The notes beneath the pieces were generated by a model that saw only the letters and a list, made by a program, of their open reading frames with translations, ran no database searches and was not told the DNA's origin. Below are positions 33,286-43,827 of a stretch of 64,000 nucleotides of DNA, piece by piece (positions within the stretch are counted from its first letter, which is position 1; each line of letters starts with the position of its first letter). A program made the position numbers and the translations under genes. The DNA is taken from the NCBI GenBank assembly GCA_963921825.1, contig OY997589.1, forward strand, positions 73,888,523 through 73,952,522. Reading direction: 5' to 3'. Source of the stretch: Erodium maritimum (Eukaryota; Streptophyta; Magnoliopsida; Geraniales; Geraniaceae).

Positions 33286-33524
33286 AGGTTACAAGCATTC
33301 TTCGGCTGGCCTGACCAAACTCGAGCCTCGACAGGTTCTGAGCATTCTTCGGCTAGCCTGTTCTGTGTCCGGATCTCGAAGGGTTATGAGCATTCTTCGG
33401 CTAGCCTGATCCGTGACCGGGTCCCGGCAGGTTATGAGCATTCTTCGGCTGGCCTGATCCGTGTACGAGGCTCGGCAGGTTCTGAGCATTCTTCGGCTAG
33501 CCTGATCCGGGTTCGTGTCTTTGG
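33286..33524 (+). repeat. ~48-bp minisatellite in solo LTR, five copies
   Basis: Units carry gagcattcttcggctagcct followed by ga.ccg.g.ccgg...ggcaggtt. The period is about 48 bp. Confidence 0.75.
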
Positions 33525-34871
33525 GGAAGGTCATTGTTGGTTGTGTCGGTTTTACTTTACGAGTTTGAAGTTGAGTCTGGTGAGGGAGGTTACTGAGCAG
33601 CTGGTTTGCGATCCTTTGCGATCTTGTTTGGTGTTGCGTCGTTTCTTTCGAGTCCTTGGGAGAGGTCGTGATCGTTGTGTCGGGTCTACCTTACGTGTCA
33701 GAGTGTTGAGTTGGTCAAGGAAAGTAACAGTGGGTGTATGATCAGTCAGAGTCCATGGGTTGGGGACAGTGTCCCCCGGTGTAGACTTTATTATTGGTGT
33801 TACCGGCATTGTCTGCTAATTATGCCGTAGTCAGTCTGTTATCCGTGGTGGTGAGCGAACGCTCACCCCTAGCTGCTTTTCCTACATGTACTGTTCGTGG
33901 GACCGACTAGGTGAGCTCTCGAAGCTTGTGGAGCTAGGAGTGGAGTCCGTGTTTTGTCTTTTGAGTCTAGTGACGGATACCTTGTACTTTTTTCCACGTG
34001 TTGGGACGTATTTTTAAGCTGTAAATATTATTTTGTTGAACTAAGCTGGTATTGTAAAGTGTTTTAATGGAAATGGTTTCAAAGTGTTTTCTTATTTTAA
34101 ACGTTCGCGTCCCGAGTTCGGTTTACTGAAATTGGGGCGTGACACTATACACTGGGTTTATCAACACTGAACACCAGTTTTATCACCTCATTTTCCAAAA
34201 TCGAACATGATTTTTATTACATCATCAGATGCTTTTTTTATGAACAATAAGCACTAGTTTTATCAACACTAAGCACTATGTTTATCATTAAATTACATGT
34301 GTTTTTATCATCTCATCACATGTTTTTTATCAACACTAAACTCTAGGTTATCACTCTTATTTCGGGGCTGATTTAAAAAAAAAGTTAAGTCTGTGTAATT
34401 TTTATCAACACAATACACTGGGTTTATCAACACTATACACTGGGTTTATCAACACTATACACTGGGTTTATCAACACTGAGCACTAGTTTTATCACCTCA
34501 TTTTCCAAAATCGAACATGATTTTTATTACATCATCACATGTTTTTTTTTATGAACACTAAGCACTAGTTTTATCAACACTAAACACTATTTAGCACTAG
34601 TTTGATACCCCGATATGAAAAATTTATTAGTGAAGATTTATCAACACTTAACATTGTTTTTATCACCCCAATATAACTTTTTATTTCGTGTTTCAAAATA
34701 TATTCATGACTGATCTTGATTTAAAGCCCTTGGAAAAAGAAAAATATTGACGCAAGTTTGAAGCTAATCAGAGTTCAAACGAAGCGGGAAATATTAAATT
34801 AGTGAATTGGTTAAGAAAAAAATGGACACTTGTCCACATGGCACCATGCTTTTACAATTATGCCCTTGCTT

Positions 34872-35235
34872 GTGTGAGAAAGGAAGAAATTATTTCTCCT
34901 CTTGATGGTAATATAACATATGTAAAATGAGGATGGGCGCTAGTCGCCCAGAAAGTTCATATAAGTTGAATTGAATATCATTTTGGAATAACATGTGCAT
35001 TTACATTGTGAATTCATTAAACAAAATACAACATATGCATTTACATTGTGAATTCATCAAACAAAATACACGAATCCAACTTCATCCATGTTGAAATAAA
35101 TTAGAATACCAAGTCATCTCAAAATGTGAAAACATGAATCAGTATACCATGCCATCTCAAAATACGGTAATCTATAAAACAAAATGTTTATAAAATATAT
35201 AGAAATAAATTATAATACCAGTCATTTAAAAAAAA
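34872..35235. other. AT-rich spacer with a 40-bp duplication
   Basis: Two adjacent 40-bp copies (34991-35030 and 35031-35070, two differences) of a unit containing gcatttacattgtgaattca. No gene. Confidence 0.7.
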
Positions 35236-35269
35236 TGGTTTTCGCTCTTGGCTTGCTTGATATGAAGGC

Positions 35270-36990
35270 GCAGCTCTCCTTAGGGTTTTGCGAATAGCGG
35301 TGGCAATGGATTCATCTTTTCTTACCGATCAACACCACAATGTGAGTAGTGGGGACTTCAATGGGTAGGAGGCGGCGACATTCCGTTCGTCCTCAATCAC
35401 TCCCGCTACTCGTATTTGTCCACAATCCCTATCGCCGGTTTCAGATGGGGTATTGGGGGAGACGGATCGTCTCGGTTTCTCGGCTTTCAGGGAGAATGAA
35501 GGTCGTTCGGCGTCTGTAAGGGGCCTGGGAGGCCGAAATGCGCAAGGAAAGGTGATGGGATATCGTCGGGGCTTATTGCGACGCACCCCGACGATCAGAT
35601 CTCGTCCTCGAACGGAGGGAGAGGAGACCAGGGAACACCACCGGAAGCACCGTCCAAGATCGAGGTTTGCCTCCCCGATGTTTCAATGGGGAAACACAAT
35701 AATAAAGGAGCTGTAGTCAAAGGAACGTGACCTCGAGGTCATAAGGGAGTTCGAAGGATAACTCCCGTTTTTTTCGGAACATCTGCGACATACCTCTCTG
35801 GAGAATGTGAAGGGAGGGACGGGCGGAAGTAATCGGGGGAAGTGTAAAAGGCGGTCGGGGAAGGAACATCTGAGGGTTTCGCACGACCGGTCGATGGGCC
35901 TGGGCCTAACCAAGGATCAGGCCTAATGGGAGATACGAGGTGGGTCTAGGTCAGGGGGCTGAGACAGAAGGATGGGCCTGGGCTTGGACCGGTGATGGAT
36001 TTCCCTTCCTGAGCAGGCCAAGAGCTGGGGTCGGGTTAGGAGTTGGGGCCGTGTATCACACCAAGGTCCGAATAGGGTCCTTAAGGTGGAGATTTATTAG
36101 GCGTAACAGATACAGTGGCGGGGGGCTCATGGCACCCTTGCCTCGCGGAATGAGTCCGAGGAGGTCTAGAGGGGTGTCGTTCGGTTGCACCGCACCTCTT
36201 GACGTAAGGTGACAATGGTTCCACCAAAAGCCGGTACGGGATTTCCCTACCAGCTCGGAGGTCAACAATCCTGCGTTTAGGAGCCCTACCACTATCAGTC
36301 AAGAGATGACGACGCACACTGACATCCTGGGGGAGTACTTAGTCCACCGGTATCTATATCAGGTCAGGGGTCAGCTCGATCCTAGCTTCCGCTAGTCTAG
36401 ACTCGTTGTATCGGTGTCGCCAAACGCTACCGCAGTATCAACCTCCAGGCGCCTTTATGACCAGAGAATCCGACACTAAAGCCCTGACCGAGTTGAAGCT
36501 GACCTTTCAGATCCGTAAAATCTGTAAAAGAAAAAGTCTTATGCCGGATCTGGCGCTGTCGAGCCTCACCACGCGCCGACAACCTTGAACCCAAGCGAGA
36601 ACCGCGTCGGATTTGTTGCTGCCGAGCCTCACCACGTGCCTACGAGACAAGTCCCCACCTAAACGAGTAGATCCTAGAGTGTATGGAAAAAGTGTACGAA
36701 GGACAGGAGGAGGGAGGGAAAGGGGAAGGAAGGTGAAACGGATCCATACTCTGACCAGAACCAACCAATCAACTCCCGGAGGCGCTAGCCCGAAAGCACG
36801 AGGTTGGTATTGAAAAGTAAGAGGGGGAGGAAGGGGTTGGAAAAGGTGGAGGGAGAACAAAGATAAGGGAGGATGGAAGGAGAGGACATTTCCGTCGTCG
36901 GAGGAGAGACTACGCTATGAGGCGCGGCTGAGAAAGCTCAGTCTAAGGTTGTGAAGTTGCAGAGAGAAAAAACTCCTGAGTAACCATTGT
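35270..36990 (-). mobile_element. LINE-like ORF1 remnant, minus strand
   Basis: A GC-rich block of about 1.7 kb in AT-rich surroundings. The best minus-strand stretch (36081-36317) reads LLTDSGRAPKRRIVDLRAGREIPYRLLVEPLSPYVKRCGA in overlapping pieces; the part REIPYRLLVE resembles the segment before the zinc knuckle in DUF4283-type LINE ORF1 proteins. The right end reads like a LINE leader. Many stops and frame changes; no RT. Ends and target duplication are not defined. Confidence 0.35.
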
Positions 36991-37366
36991 GTTTAGCGAC
37001 GGATTTTACATTTTTGTAACAAAGTAAAAGTTCAGATCAAATATGCCCAAAAAATCAATCCTCACCTTATTTTAGCCTTACAAACCCGATAATGATTATG
37101 AAAATAGAGTCTAACACTTTATTCTAACAAGTGTATAACTCACAAGGAGTGAATCCTTCAAGCATAACCAAGAGCATGTCTAATAAGACATTCAAACCAT
37201 ATAACCAAGAACCAAGAACGAAGAGGATGAAGTCGAAACCAAGATATTCCAACCTTAAAACAACAAATTATGAGCGAATGTGACTCACACAGTTCCTCAA
37301 ACATATAAATCATCATCGCGACATGTAGTGTAGCAAAGAAACTTTATAGGCAAAAAAGAAAAAAAA

Positions 37367-38384
37367 CTAGAGAGAAAGTAAACTCGGAGTGTAGCGTAGA
37401 ATTCGTGGAGTGGTATCATAGACCCCGTCGAAAGGAATGTCTCTGATTTGACTTGTTGATATACAATAAGCCTTCAAACATGTTTCTAACAGGTCGTCGA
37501 GGTCGTAACCTGGGTTGAACTTCAAAATCAAATCATCGTTCCAGAGAAACTCCACCCCTATGAGCAAGTCCAGATGATCCAAACAAAAACCCTTATGTTC
37601 CTTTAGTGTTAGTGTACATTGGACATGAACCTCCAACGACCAAATATCGACGAAGCTTAGCTTGCTGTCGGGGGGAGAAACAGCGAGAGTTAAGGAGCCC
37701 CTCCACACGAAAATTTGGACCGACGATTCATTGGACAAGTCATAGGAGATGATCATGGTCCGATGATTCGAGGATGTACTACCTCCCATCCAGTAGAAGA
37801 ACCCGCCCGAACAGACCCCTATGGATATCGTCTCGGGCCTGCATTTCAAATTAGTAACCGGAGCCAGCGGCCGCCATGTGTTAGTCCTCAATGAATAGAC
37901 CTCGGCTTCCATGTCGGAATAACAGAAGAAAGCGCATCGGACAACGTTGTAGTCCGAGGACTTGGAGTCATGTCCGAACCCGAAGTTGTCCCTCATGCGA
38001 TGTTCGCACATGAGGGGGTTTGATCTGGGGAGGATCTTGTGTTGCCCTGTGGCTAGGTTCCACAAGTGTAGGTCTAGATTAGGTCTTACGAGATCGTCGT
38101 CGGGTTCTGTGAAGCTAGTCACAAAACAAACCAGGCCATCGTAGTGACCGATGATGTAGGGGTCTTGGATGTTGTTGTAGTTGAGATTGAGGTTCTTGAG
38201 GTTGTTGCGGTCGGGCGACTCGAGCAAGGAGAATGTGTTGTTGACGTCAGGGATTGGGGTCATCTTGTATAGGATCATCTGGTACAGAGGTTTGGATCTG
38301 AGGTTTATGAGGACGTGCTCGAAACCGAAGGCGCGGTGGTTGAGGAGATGTTATCTGTAGCAGGAGGTAGTAAGCTCACATTCC
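37367..38384 (-). pseudogene. F-box protein gene, 5'-truncated (FBA/kelch-like domain)
   Basis: An open frame of 303 codons (38278 to 37367) reads from MILYKMTPIPDVNN through YIIGHYDGLVCFVTSF, DLHLWNLATGQHKILPRS, FGFGHDSKSSDYNVVRC, EVYSLRTNTWRPL, GGFFYWMGGS, MIISYDLSNES, and ends ILRYTPSLLSL. This is the classic F-box-associated (FBA type 1) layout: substrate-binding repeats of SCF ubiquitin ligase subunits. The frame continues upstream of that Met as HLLNHRAFGFEHVLINLRSK but meets TAA at 38351-38353. The N-terminal F-box (about 45 residues) is absent, because a copia LTR abuts at 38385. It is probably non-functional, though a shorter protein from 38278 is conceivable. It is the closest relative of the fragment at 18575-19169. 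Confidence 0.8.
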
Positions 38385-38707
38385 TGTTTTTGTTAATCGA
38401 AGCATAATGGTTAGAAATGCAAGCAAACCAATGTGTCAAAGCTAATCATAATCAAAATGAGACTTACAGTAAACGAGTAAAAGAGGGAAAAAACAGGAGT
38501 AAGAGAACCAAGAGAGTTATTGTAATCTAGTGATCTATTCCTTCAGCAATGATTTGCTTAAATACAGCTGAATTGAGTAAAGGAAATCTTCTGCAGCAAC
38601 TAAATATTTGAAAGCTAATAATGAGGAAACTAATTAACAACTTTATTTTACTAAAACAGACCTAAATTGACTGCGTCTTTGTGAAACTAGTCAAGATTAT
38701 TCTGACA
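38385..38707 (-). repeat. Ty1/copia 3' LTR
   Basis: On the minus strand it begins TGTCAGAATAATCTTGACTA just after a polypurine tract and ends TTAACAAAAACA, 323 bp. A TATA-like ctgtatttaagc lies inside. It directly abuts the truncated F-box frame. The partner 5' LTR was not found in the window. Confidence 0.75.
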
Positions 38708-38721
38708 ATCTCCCCCCTAAT
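38708..38721 (-). promoter_or_regulatory. polypurine tract of copia element
   Basis: Minus strand ttaggggggagat directly precedes the LTR start TGTCAG and overlaps the stop region of the RNase H frame, as in many copia elements. Confidence 0.75.
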
Positions 38722-39690
38722 CTTGTAAGTTCCGAATGCCCAATTTGCTTCTTTGTTCCTCAAATTTGATTCTCCCTATTGGCTTTGTCAATATATCGGC
38801 TTTCTGGTCTTGTGAGGACACATGAATGATGTCAATTCTTCCCATCTCAACATGATCGCAAATGAAATGGTATTTGATCTCAATGTGTTTGCTGCGACTG
38901 TGGTAGACCGGATTCTTGCTGAGTTGAATTGCAGACTTGTTGTCTACATTGAGCTCGAACCGTCCTTCTTCCTTGTTCTCGAGCTCACTTATCAATCTGT
39001 TGAGCCAAAGTCCTTGGCATGCTGCAGCGGTAACATCAATATACTCGGCCTCACATGAAGACAAAGCTACGACCTTTTGCTTTTGTGAGGTCCAAGTAAT
39101 CAGACTCGATCCATGATAGAAAAGAAATCCTAAGGTGCTCTTGCGATCATCTTGATCTCCGGCAAGATCACTGTCACTAAAGCCCTTCAACAATGATTCT
39201 GCAGCTGATTTTTGATAGTTTAAACCATAAGTGAGGGTTCCTTTTATGTACCTAAGGATGTGCTTCACTGCTGACAAGTGCTGTGTCGTTGGCTTCTCCA
39301 TATATCTTCTTACCATGCCAACTGAGAAAGAGATATCCGGCCTTGTGTTCACAAGATATCTCAAGCTCCCCACAAGGCTTCTGTACATGGTTGGATCCAC
39401 AGGCGTGCCTTCGTCTTTTGTCAGCCTCAGTTTATGTTCCATTGGAGTAGCACAACTAATGCAGTCATTTAATCATGCGATCATTAATAATTTTGAAGCA
39501 TAACTAGTCTGACATAACAGGATATCTCCGTTTCCTTGAGTAACTTCCAAACCCAAGTAGTAAGATAGCAAACCCTGTATGAGCTTCTTGCCATACGACA
39601 TATAACACTGGTGCACATATCTATTCCATTTGAACGATTGTCCCAATGAACATATCTTTAACAATTTTTGGAACTTCAAGTCCAAAATAC
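38717..39690 (-). pseudogene. copia RT C-terminus and RNase H
   Basis: A 241-codon open frame (39442 to 38717) holds the RNase H domain. It contains YRSLVGSLRYLVNTRPDISF and then HLSAVKHILRYIKGTL. Further motifs are FSDSDLAGDQDDRKS (Asp), ALSSCEAEYI (Glu), DNKSAIQLSKNPVYHSRSKH and DILTKPIGRIKFEE. These are hallmark copia motifs. The upstream frame (39473-39685) keeps GLLSYYLGLEVTQGN, the tail of the RT, but its N-terminal part is scrambled. Everything 5' of this (integrase, gag, most of RT) is missing, so the element is 5'-truncated. Confidence 0.88.
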
Positions 39691-41062
39691 CTCAATATTT
39701 ATAAACTTTGGGTTACAAATATGCGACATTTGAGTCATCACAATCAAATATATAACCGCACAATGAGCGAACTCATGGGGTGCACATAATAATAATAAGA
39801 TAAATATAAGCATAACCACACACCGAGCGAACTCGTGGGGTAGCCATAATAAATTCTGAAATTAAATATATGTATAAACCGCACAACAAGCAAGCTCGCG
39901 GGGTTGAAAAAATAAATATAAGTAATTGCACATAAATTTTACGCTTCAGGCCTTAGGCACAAGTCACAGGCTTCGAGCCTGTGGTTTCGTCTTGTGACTT
40001 TTAATACAAGTTACAGGCTTCAGGCATGTGGTCTATATTCTCGCTTTAACGTCATCGTACAGGGTTCGGGCATGTGGCTTATCAATCGGTCATAAATACA
40101 AGTATCAAGCTTCAGGCCTGTGATTTATCGTTTGACCGTAAAAATGCAAATATCAAGCTTCGGGCTTGTGATTTATCATTTGGTCGTATAGGCAAGCATC
40201 AGGCTTCGGGCCTGTGATTTTTCATTTGGAGCTTCTAGTTTCAAATGATTTAGTTTTGATAGAAGACTATTTTACTTCATTGATACATGAAGAAGTCTAT
40301 ATTACAAAAGTTCGTCATCCTTAACATGGATCGAAACCTTTATATATCAAGGTATTTCAATACGAACATATCGACATACATCATACCCGACCTCAAGTCG
40401 TCGGTATGGAGTACTTGGAACTTCTGGCCCAAAGTACGCCTGGTTGCTGGTATTATGTATTTGGAACTTCTGGTCCAACATACATCGGATCGCTGGTATT
40501 TGTAAGATTACGGTTACAAATATATATAACCAAATAAAAATATAATCGCATAATGAGCGAAGTCGTGGGGTGTGTTGTCCACCCAAACAGTAGATGAACA
40601 ATGCCTAAACAGTACCGAGCGAAAAACACCCCCGACGTGTGAGACACACGTGCTTGTCAATGTTAGGTCCATGTGAACTTCGGGTCACATTAAATTTAGT
40701 TATTATAAAACCCACGATCTTAAAACAGAACTACAGGTTCTGTGAAACTTTTCTCGTCGATATATGAACTTCGGGTTCAAAATGCTTTAATTTTAATAAA
40801 CCTCAACATTACGAGTATCACATATAAAATAAATAATTAAATACAAATATATGTGATAACCGTCATATTTTCTTATGTGAAACATTCAATATATTATTGG
40901 CAATCACAGGGCATAAATATGGGGTGTATATATAACAAATGTTAATAAACATGAAATATGAATAAATTTCATGAATATCTTTAATAAATAATATCAACGA
41001 AATAAATTGATGAGAATATAAATTTTGATACCTAGACAACAGAACAAGTCATGCTGATAACG
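39691..41062 (-). mobile_element. leader region of a second copia-like element
   Basis: On the minus strand the sequence right after the LTR at 41063 reads CGTTATCAGCATGACTTGTT, close to a primer-site string common in plant copia elements (CGTTATCAGCACGA). The following 1.3 kb is non-coding. Around 39940-40240 a motif like caggcttcgggcctgtgatt recurs about six times, and around 40380-40500 a motif like ggaacttctggtccaaagta twice. No gag was found, so only the leader survives. Confidence 0.55.
39940..40245. repeat. diverged short tandem motif in copia leader
   Basis: About six irregular copies of aggcttcgggcctgtgattt spaced 40-60 bp apart. Each motif is partly self-complementary (aggcttcgggcct), so each could form a small hairpin. 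Confidence 0.6.
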
Positions 41063-41359
41063 TGTTGTAAATCATAAACCCAAAGTTGATATCAAAGATT
41101 GTATACTGGAATTTTGTTCTTTATTCAAACTCAAGAAATAAAAAATAAGAACATATGATATGATATTAATTATCATACACAACTATGAAGTGGTTCTCTC
41201 TATTTCTTATCTCTTTTCATTTCTGTAAAAGGGGATCATCAAATCATATATACAATACACATATATATATAGCCAAACATAAGTAGTGTCTTGGTGACTC
41301 ATGTGCCACGTGCCCAATAGAAAATGGTGGTGGACACGTTATTTTACACGTGTTTTACA
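41063..41359 (-). repeat. probable copia 5' LTR
   Basis: On the minus strand it would start TGTAAAACACGTG and end TGATTTACAACA, about 297 bp, with a TATA-like ggctatatatatatgtg near the middle and the primer site immediately after. The start is uncertain because no second copy is present to compare. Confidence 0.5.
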
Positions 41360-42088
41360 ACGTGATAACAAATATTGTTTTCCTGCACAATTTCATTTCC
41401 TTTGGACTTGATGTATTGCATTTTTTTACTACTGTGTAATTTGAACCACCGTTTCTTCTCCCTAAATAGTTGTTTGTTTCTTTTTTATTTTATTTAAAAT
41501 AAACATGCATCTAAAGCTGTATAAATGTTGATGGATAGGTTCAAGTTTAGATTAATCACAACATATTATTTCCCTACCATTTTCGTCCGTTCAACTTCGT
41601 CCTAGTTTGGATCAGCAGATTTCGAGTCTTCGCTGGCTCTTTCTCTTACTCTTTCGACAGTTCCGACCCTTGTTCTAGTGACTGCATACGGTTCCGCAGA
41701 AGGTCCCAGGTTCTAGCAGTTCAGATCAAAGACCAGACTCCGTGTATTATTGGACTTTCGATAAACCTTCTATCCTTGTCCGATTGAAGTTTGGGGAAGC
41801 CTCCTTGAGGATCTGTGGTCTTGAGTAGGTTGTTGCCGGATTTCCACGTGTTGGCCGCAGGGTAAATCCTCTCTATTGGGGTTAAGGTTTCTTCGGAAAG
41901 AAGCTCTCGACACAGGAGGCGAGATAGAATTAGAGACACATTTATGTTTCCTTAACTTTTACAAACTGTGGTTAATGTATTGAGTTTTTGTTATATTTGT
42001 TTTGATTTAGGGCCTCTTTTTATCTTATTTTAAATATCTTTCTTACTGATTCAGAAAGTTTCACACTCCCATGATCTTAATTAATTTG
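41360..42088. other. spacer, unassigned
   Basis: A minus-strand open frame of 72 codons (41721-41939, MSLILSRLLCRELLSEE at its start) is present but I do not recognise it. Otherwise nothing. Confidence 0.35.
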
Positions 42089-42472
42089 ATATATGGTGAT
42101 TTTTTTTGAAACGGTAACGAGATCAAGATGTATTAATGAAAGTAGGGGTTACAATAGGACCGAAGTCCTGAGCTCCAGAATATAGTTTGGGTCCCCCGTA
42201 GGGTACTCGACGCTCGTGGACCCGTAGAACTAGTCTGCTTAGCTTTCACAGACACAAAAAAATTTGAGATCCCGTCCGACCGTCCCAAAACTAAAGGGAA
42301 AGAAAAACTAAAAAAGAGTTCAAAACATATAAATAGTCCAAACACCAAACAACTAAAGACGGAAAAAACCAACAGGAAATATAAATAGAGGCTCATGCTT
42401 CTAGTTTCTTCCCGAGGTAAGTAAGCACCACCCACCCCGGGTCTAGGGATATAGGGTTACTACCCCTCCCCC

Positions 42473-43827
42473 ATTACCAGGGTCCTCTCATTGCCCCTGG
42501 CGGGGCTGCTTCGGAGCCCTCGCCTGTTGGTCATCGATATCCTCTTCATCCTCCAGTTGTTGGAGTGAGAATCCCGAGAGATCCAGTGCCCTCTTCATCT
42601 TGGTATTCCGGGTATAGCACTGACCCGTCTTGCCCTTCACCTTGACCTTTGTCTCCTTCATCTTCATCAGTCTCGGGCCATCCCCAGAACCCCACGGTTC
42701 TCTCTACTTCCCTCCTCCTAGCAGGAGGCTACCCTCAGGTCTTGTTGCAAAAGCTTGCAGGCCCTCATCCTCAGGGATGTTAGCCAAGTAACCGGGCTTT
42801 GTGATCCCTGCGAATCCTTCTAACGATCCTGGATGCGCCTATTGAGAATCTGGAACTATCTGCTAGAGACGTTCCTTAGCCAAGTCACCAGAATTTTTCA
42901 CCACTTCCCCTTCGGTTGCCAATGTCATAGCACTAAAGCCCAGAGGCGGGAGCATTGGGAAGTTTCTACCATGCCGACACTCCCTAACCGACCCTAATAA
43001 GAGAGTCGTTAAGAGTTCATCCACGGGAGGCAACCTCGGCACCCTCGGTGCTCCCCAATCCGTACGGATCAGTCTGTCCACATTCAGGTCCAAATGAACC
43101 CTAATGGAATCAGTAAACCGGACCTTCCCTCGACTTACCCCAGGGATATTTCCATGGCATTCTATTATCCGTTGAGTGAAGCGACCACACCTTTCACAAA
43201 ATCACGAGAGGCGCTCATAATGCAGTTCCCCCATGGAGGAGTCCCGGTGGCCCGGAAACCTTAGGTGTACCCGTCTTCGCAGCGACATGTCCACATCAAT
43301 ACTCACCAAAAACCATAAAAATCATCTAAAGGACGCTGAGGCGGGATGGGTGCATAAATTACCTCAATACTAAGGGCATTAGTAAGGATGGAACAGACTT
43401 CCAGGTTCCGAGCATCTCCCGGAACATTGAAAGCTCAGACACCAATCTCCATGAATCGAAAGACTATTGAGCTCGGTTGCATGCATGGGAGTAGAGGCAC
43501 CATCAGGTTCGGGTACCCATGGAAATCCCAATGACCTCGATGTCGGATGTTCTCCATAGCTTCTGCTGTAGGGAAATGGAACGCGACAATGTCCTTATTG
43601 AGGCACTCCACTGCCAGCCCAATTATCTTCCAGTTGCGGATCATCATCCCACACAAGGCCGATATATTGTAGTCTTTGTCCCCCACTATTTGACCAGTGA
43701 TGGAGTGCTGATTCTGGCCAACCGAGACTGCTTCAGACGGGACGATGATTATCTCATCGTCTTCCTTCGGATCTTACTCTGCCGGTTGTGGAGGTCTCGG
43801 CCAAAGAACCTCCCCTGGTGGTCTCAG
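42473..43827 (-). pseudogene. LINE ORF1, DUF4283-like part
   Basis: The minus-strand frame 43686-43435 reads GDKDYNISALCGMMIRNWKI, then LNKDIVAFHFPTAEAMENIR and HRGHWDFHGYPNLMVPL. This matches the DUF4283 domain of plant LINE/gag-like ORF1 proteins (a W-x-x-x-G...F-x-F-x-x-x-x-D/E-A...G-x-W-x-F-x-G/D pattern). Upstream the frame contains DDDEIIIVPSEAVSVGQNQH. Downstream, stops and shifts abound. ORF1 proteins coat LINE RNA. The N-terminal part lies on the far side of the copia insertion at 52289-52664. Confidence 0.65.
43823..43827. repeat. 5-bp target-site duplication (left), copia
   Basis: CTCAG, repeated at 52289-52293. Confidence 0.92.

Larger units (their letters stand above)
30869..34144 (+). 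mobile_element. solo Ty3/gypsy-like LTR (3276 bp)
   Basis: Begins TGTAAAGACCGGCTAA and ends AAATTGGGGCGTGACA, with the 5-bp duplication CTATA on both sides (30864-30868 and 34145-34149). There is no primer site, gag or pol, so this is a single LTR left by recombination between two LTRs. It shares conserved blocks with the LTR at 2499-5200 (see there). A TATA-like TATAAGAG lies at 31140-31147, followed by a very GC-rich leader with aaaccctaaatcctctcc. Three separate minisatellites are present. Confidence 0.92.
30211..34610. repeat. ~290-bp tandem repeat core (about four units), split by solo LTR
   Basis: Each unit opens tatttcggggctgatttaaa, then has atcaacactatacactgggt sub-repeats, cattttccaaaatcgaacat and a catctcatcacatg block. 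Units start near 30211, 30501 and 30791; the third resumes after the LTR at 34145 and a fourth starts near 34358. The sub-motif tttatcaacact recurs many times within each unit. Confidence 0.8.
30034..34871. mobile_element. long-TIR element (Mutator-like or foldback) with tandem-repeat core
   Basis: The left arm (30034-30200) and right arm (34681-34871) are long imperfect inverted repeats. Shared blocks, read left-arm-wise, are gtaagggt...gtaaaa.cat, accaattcactaatttaat, tcccgcttcgtttgaactc, gcttcaaacttgcg and the run aagatcagtcatgaatatat. Between them lies a ~290-bp tandem repeat (units start near 30211, 30501, 30791 and 34358) interrupted by a solo LTR. No transposase is present. Without the LTR the element is about 1.56 kb. 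Long TIRs fit Mutator-like or foldback elements; a target duplication was not recognised, so the superfamily is inferred. Confidence 0.7.

Noticed and set aside
30211..34610. CRISPR-like or regulatory repeat array
   Set aside because: Units are directly adjacent without spacers of constant length, lie in a eukaryotic transposon, and are best read as a tandem-repeat core.
30034..34871. A 9-10 bp Mutator target duplication
   Set aside because: Flanks (tttttagtaat and gtgtgagaaag) do not match, so the superfamily was left open.
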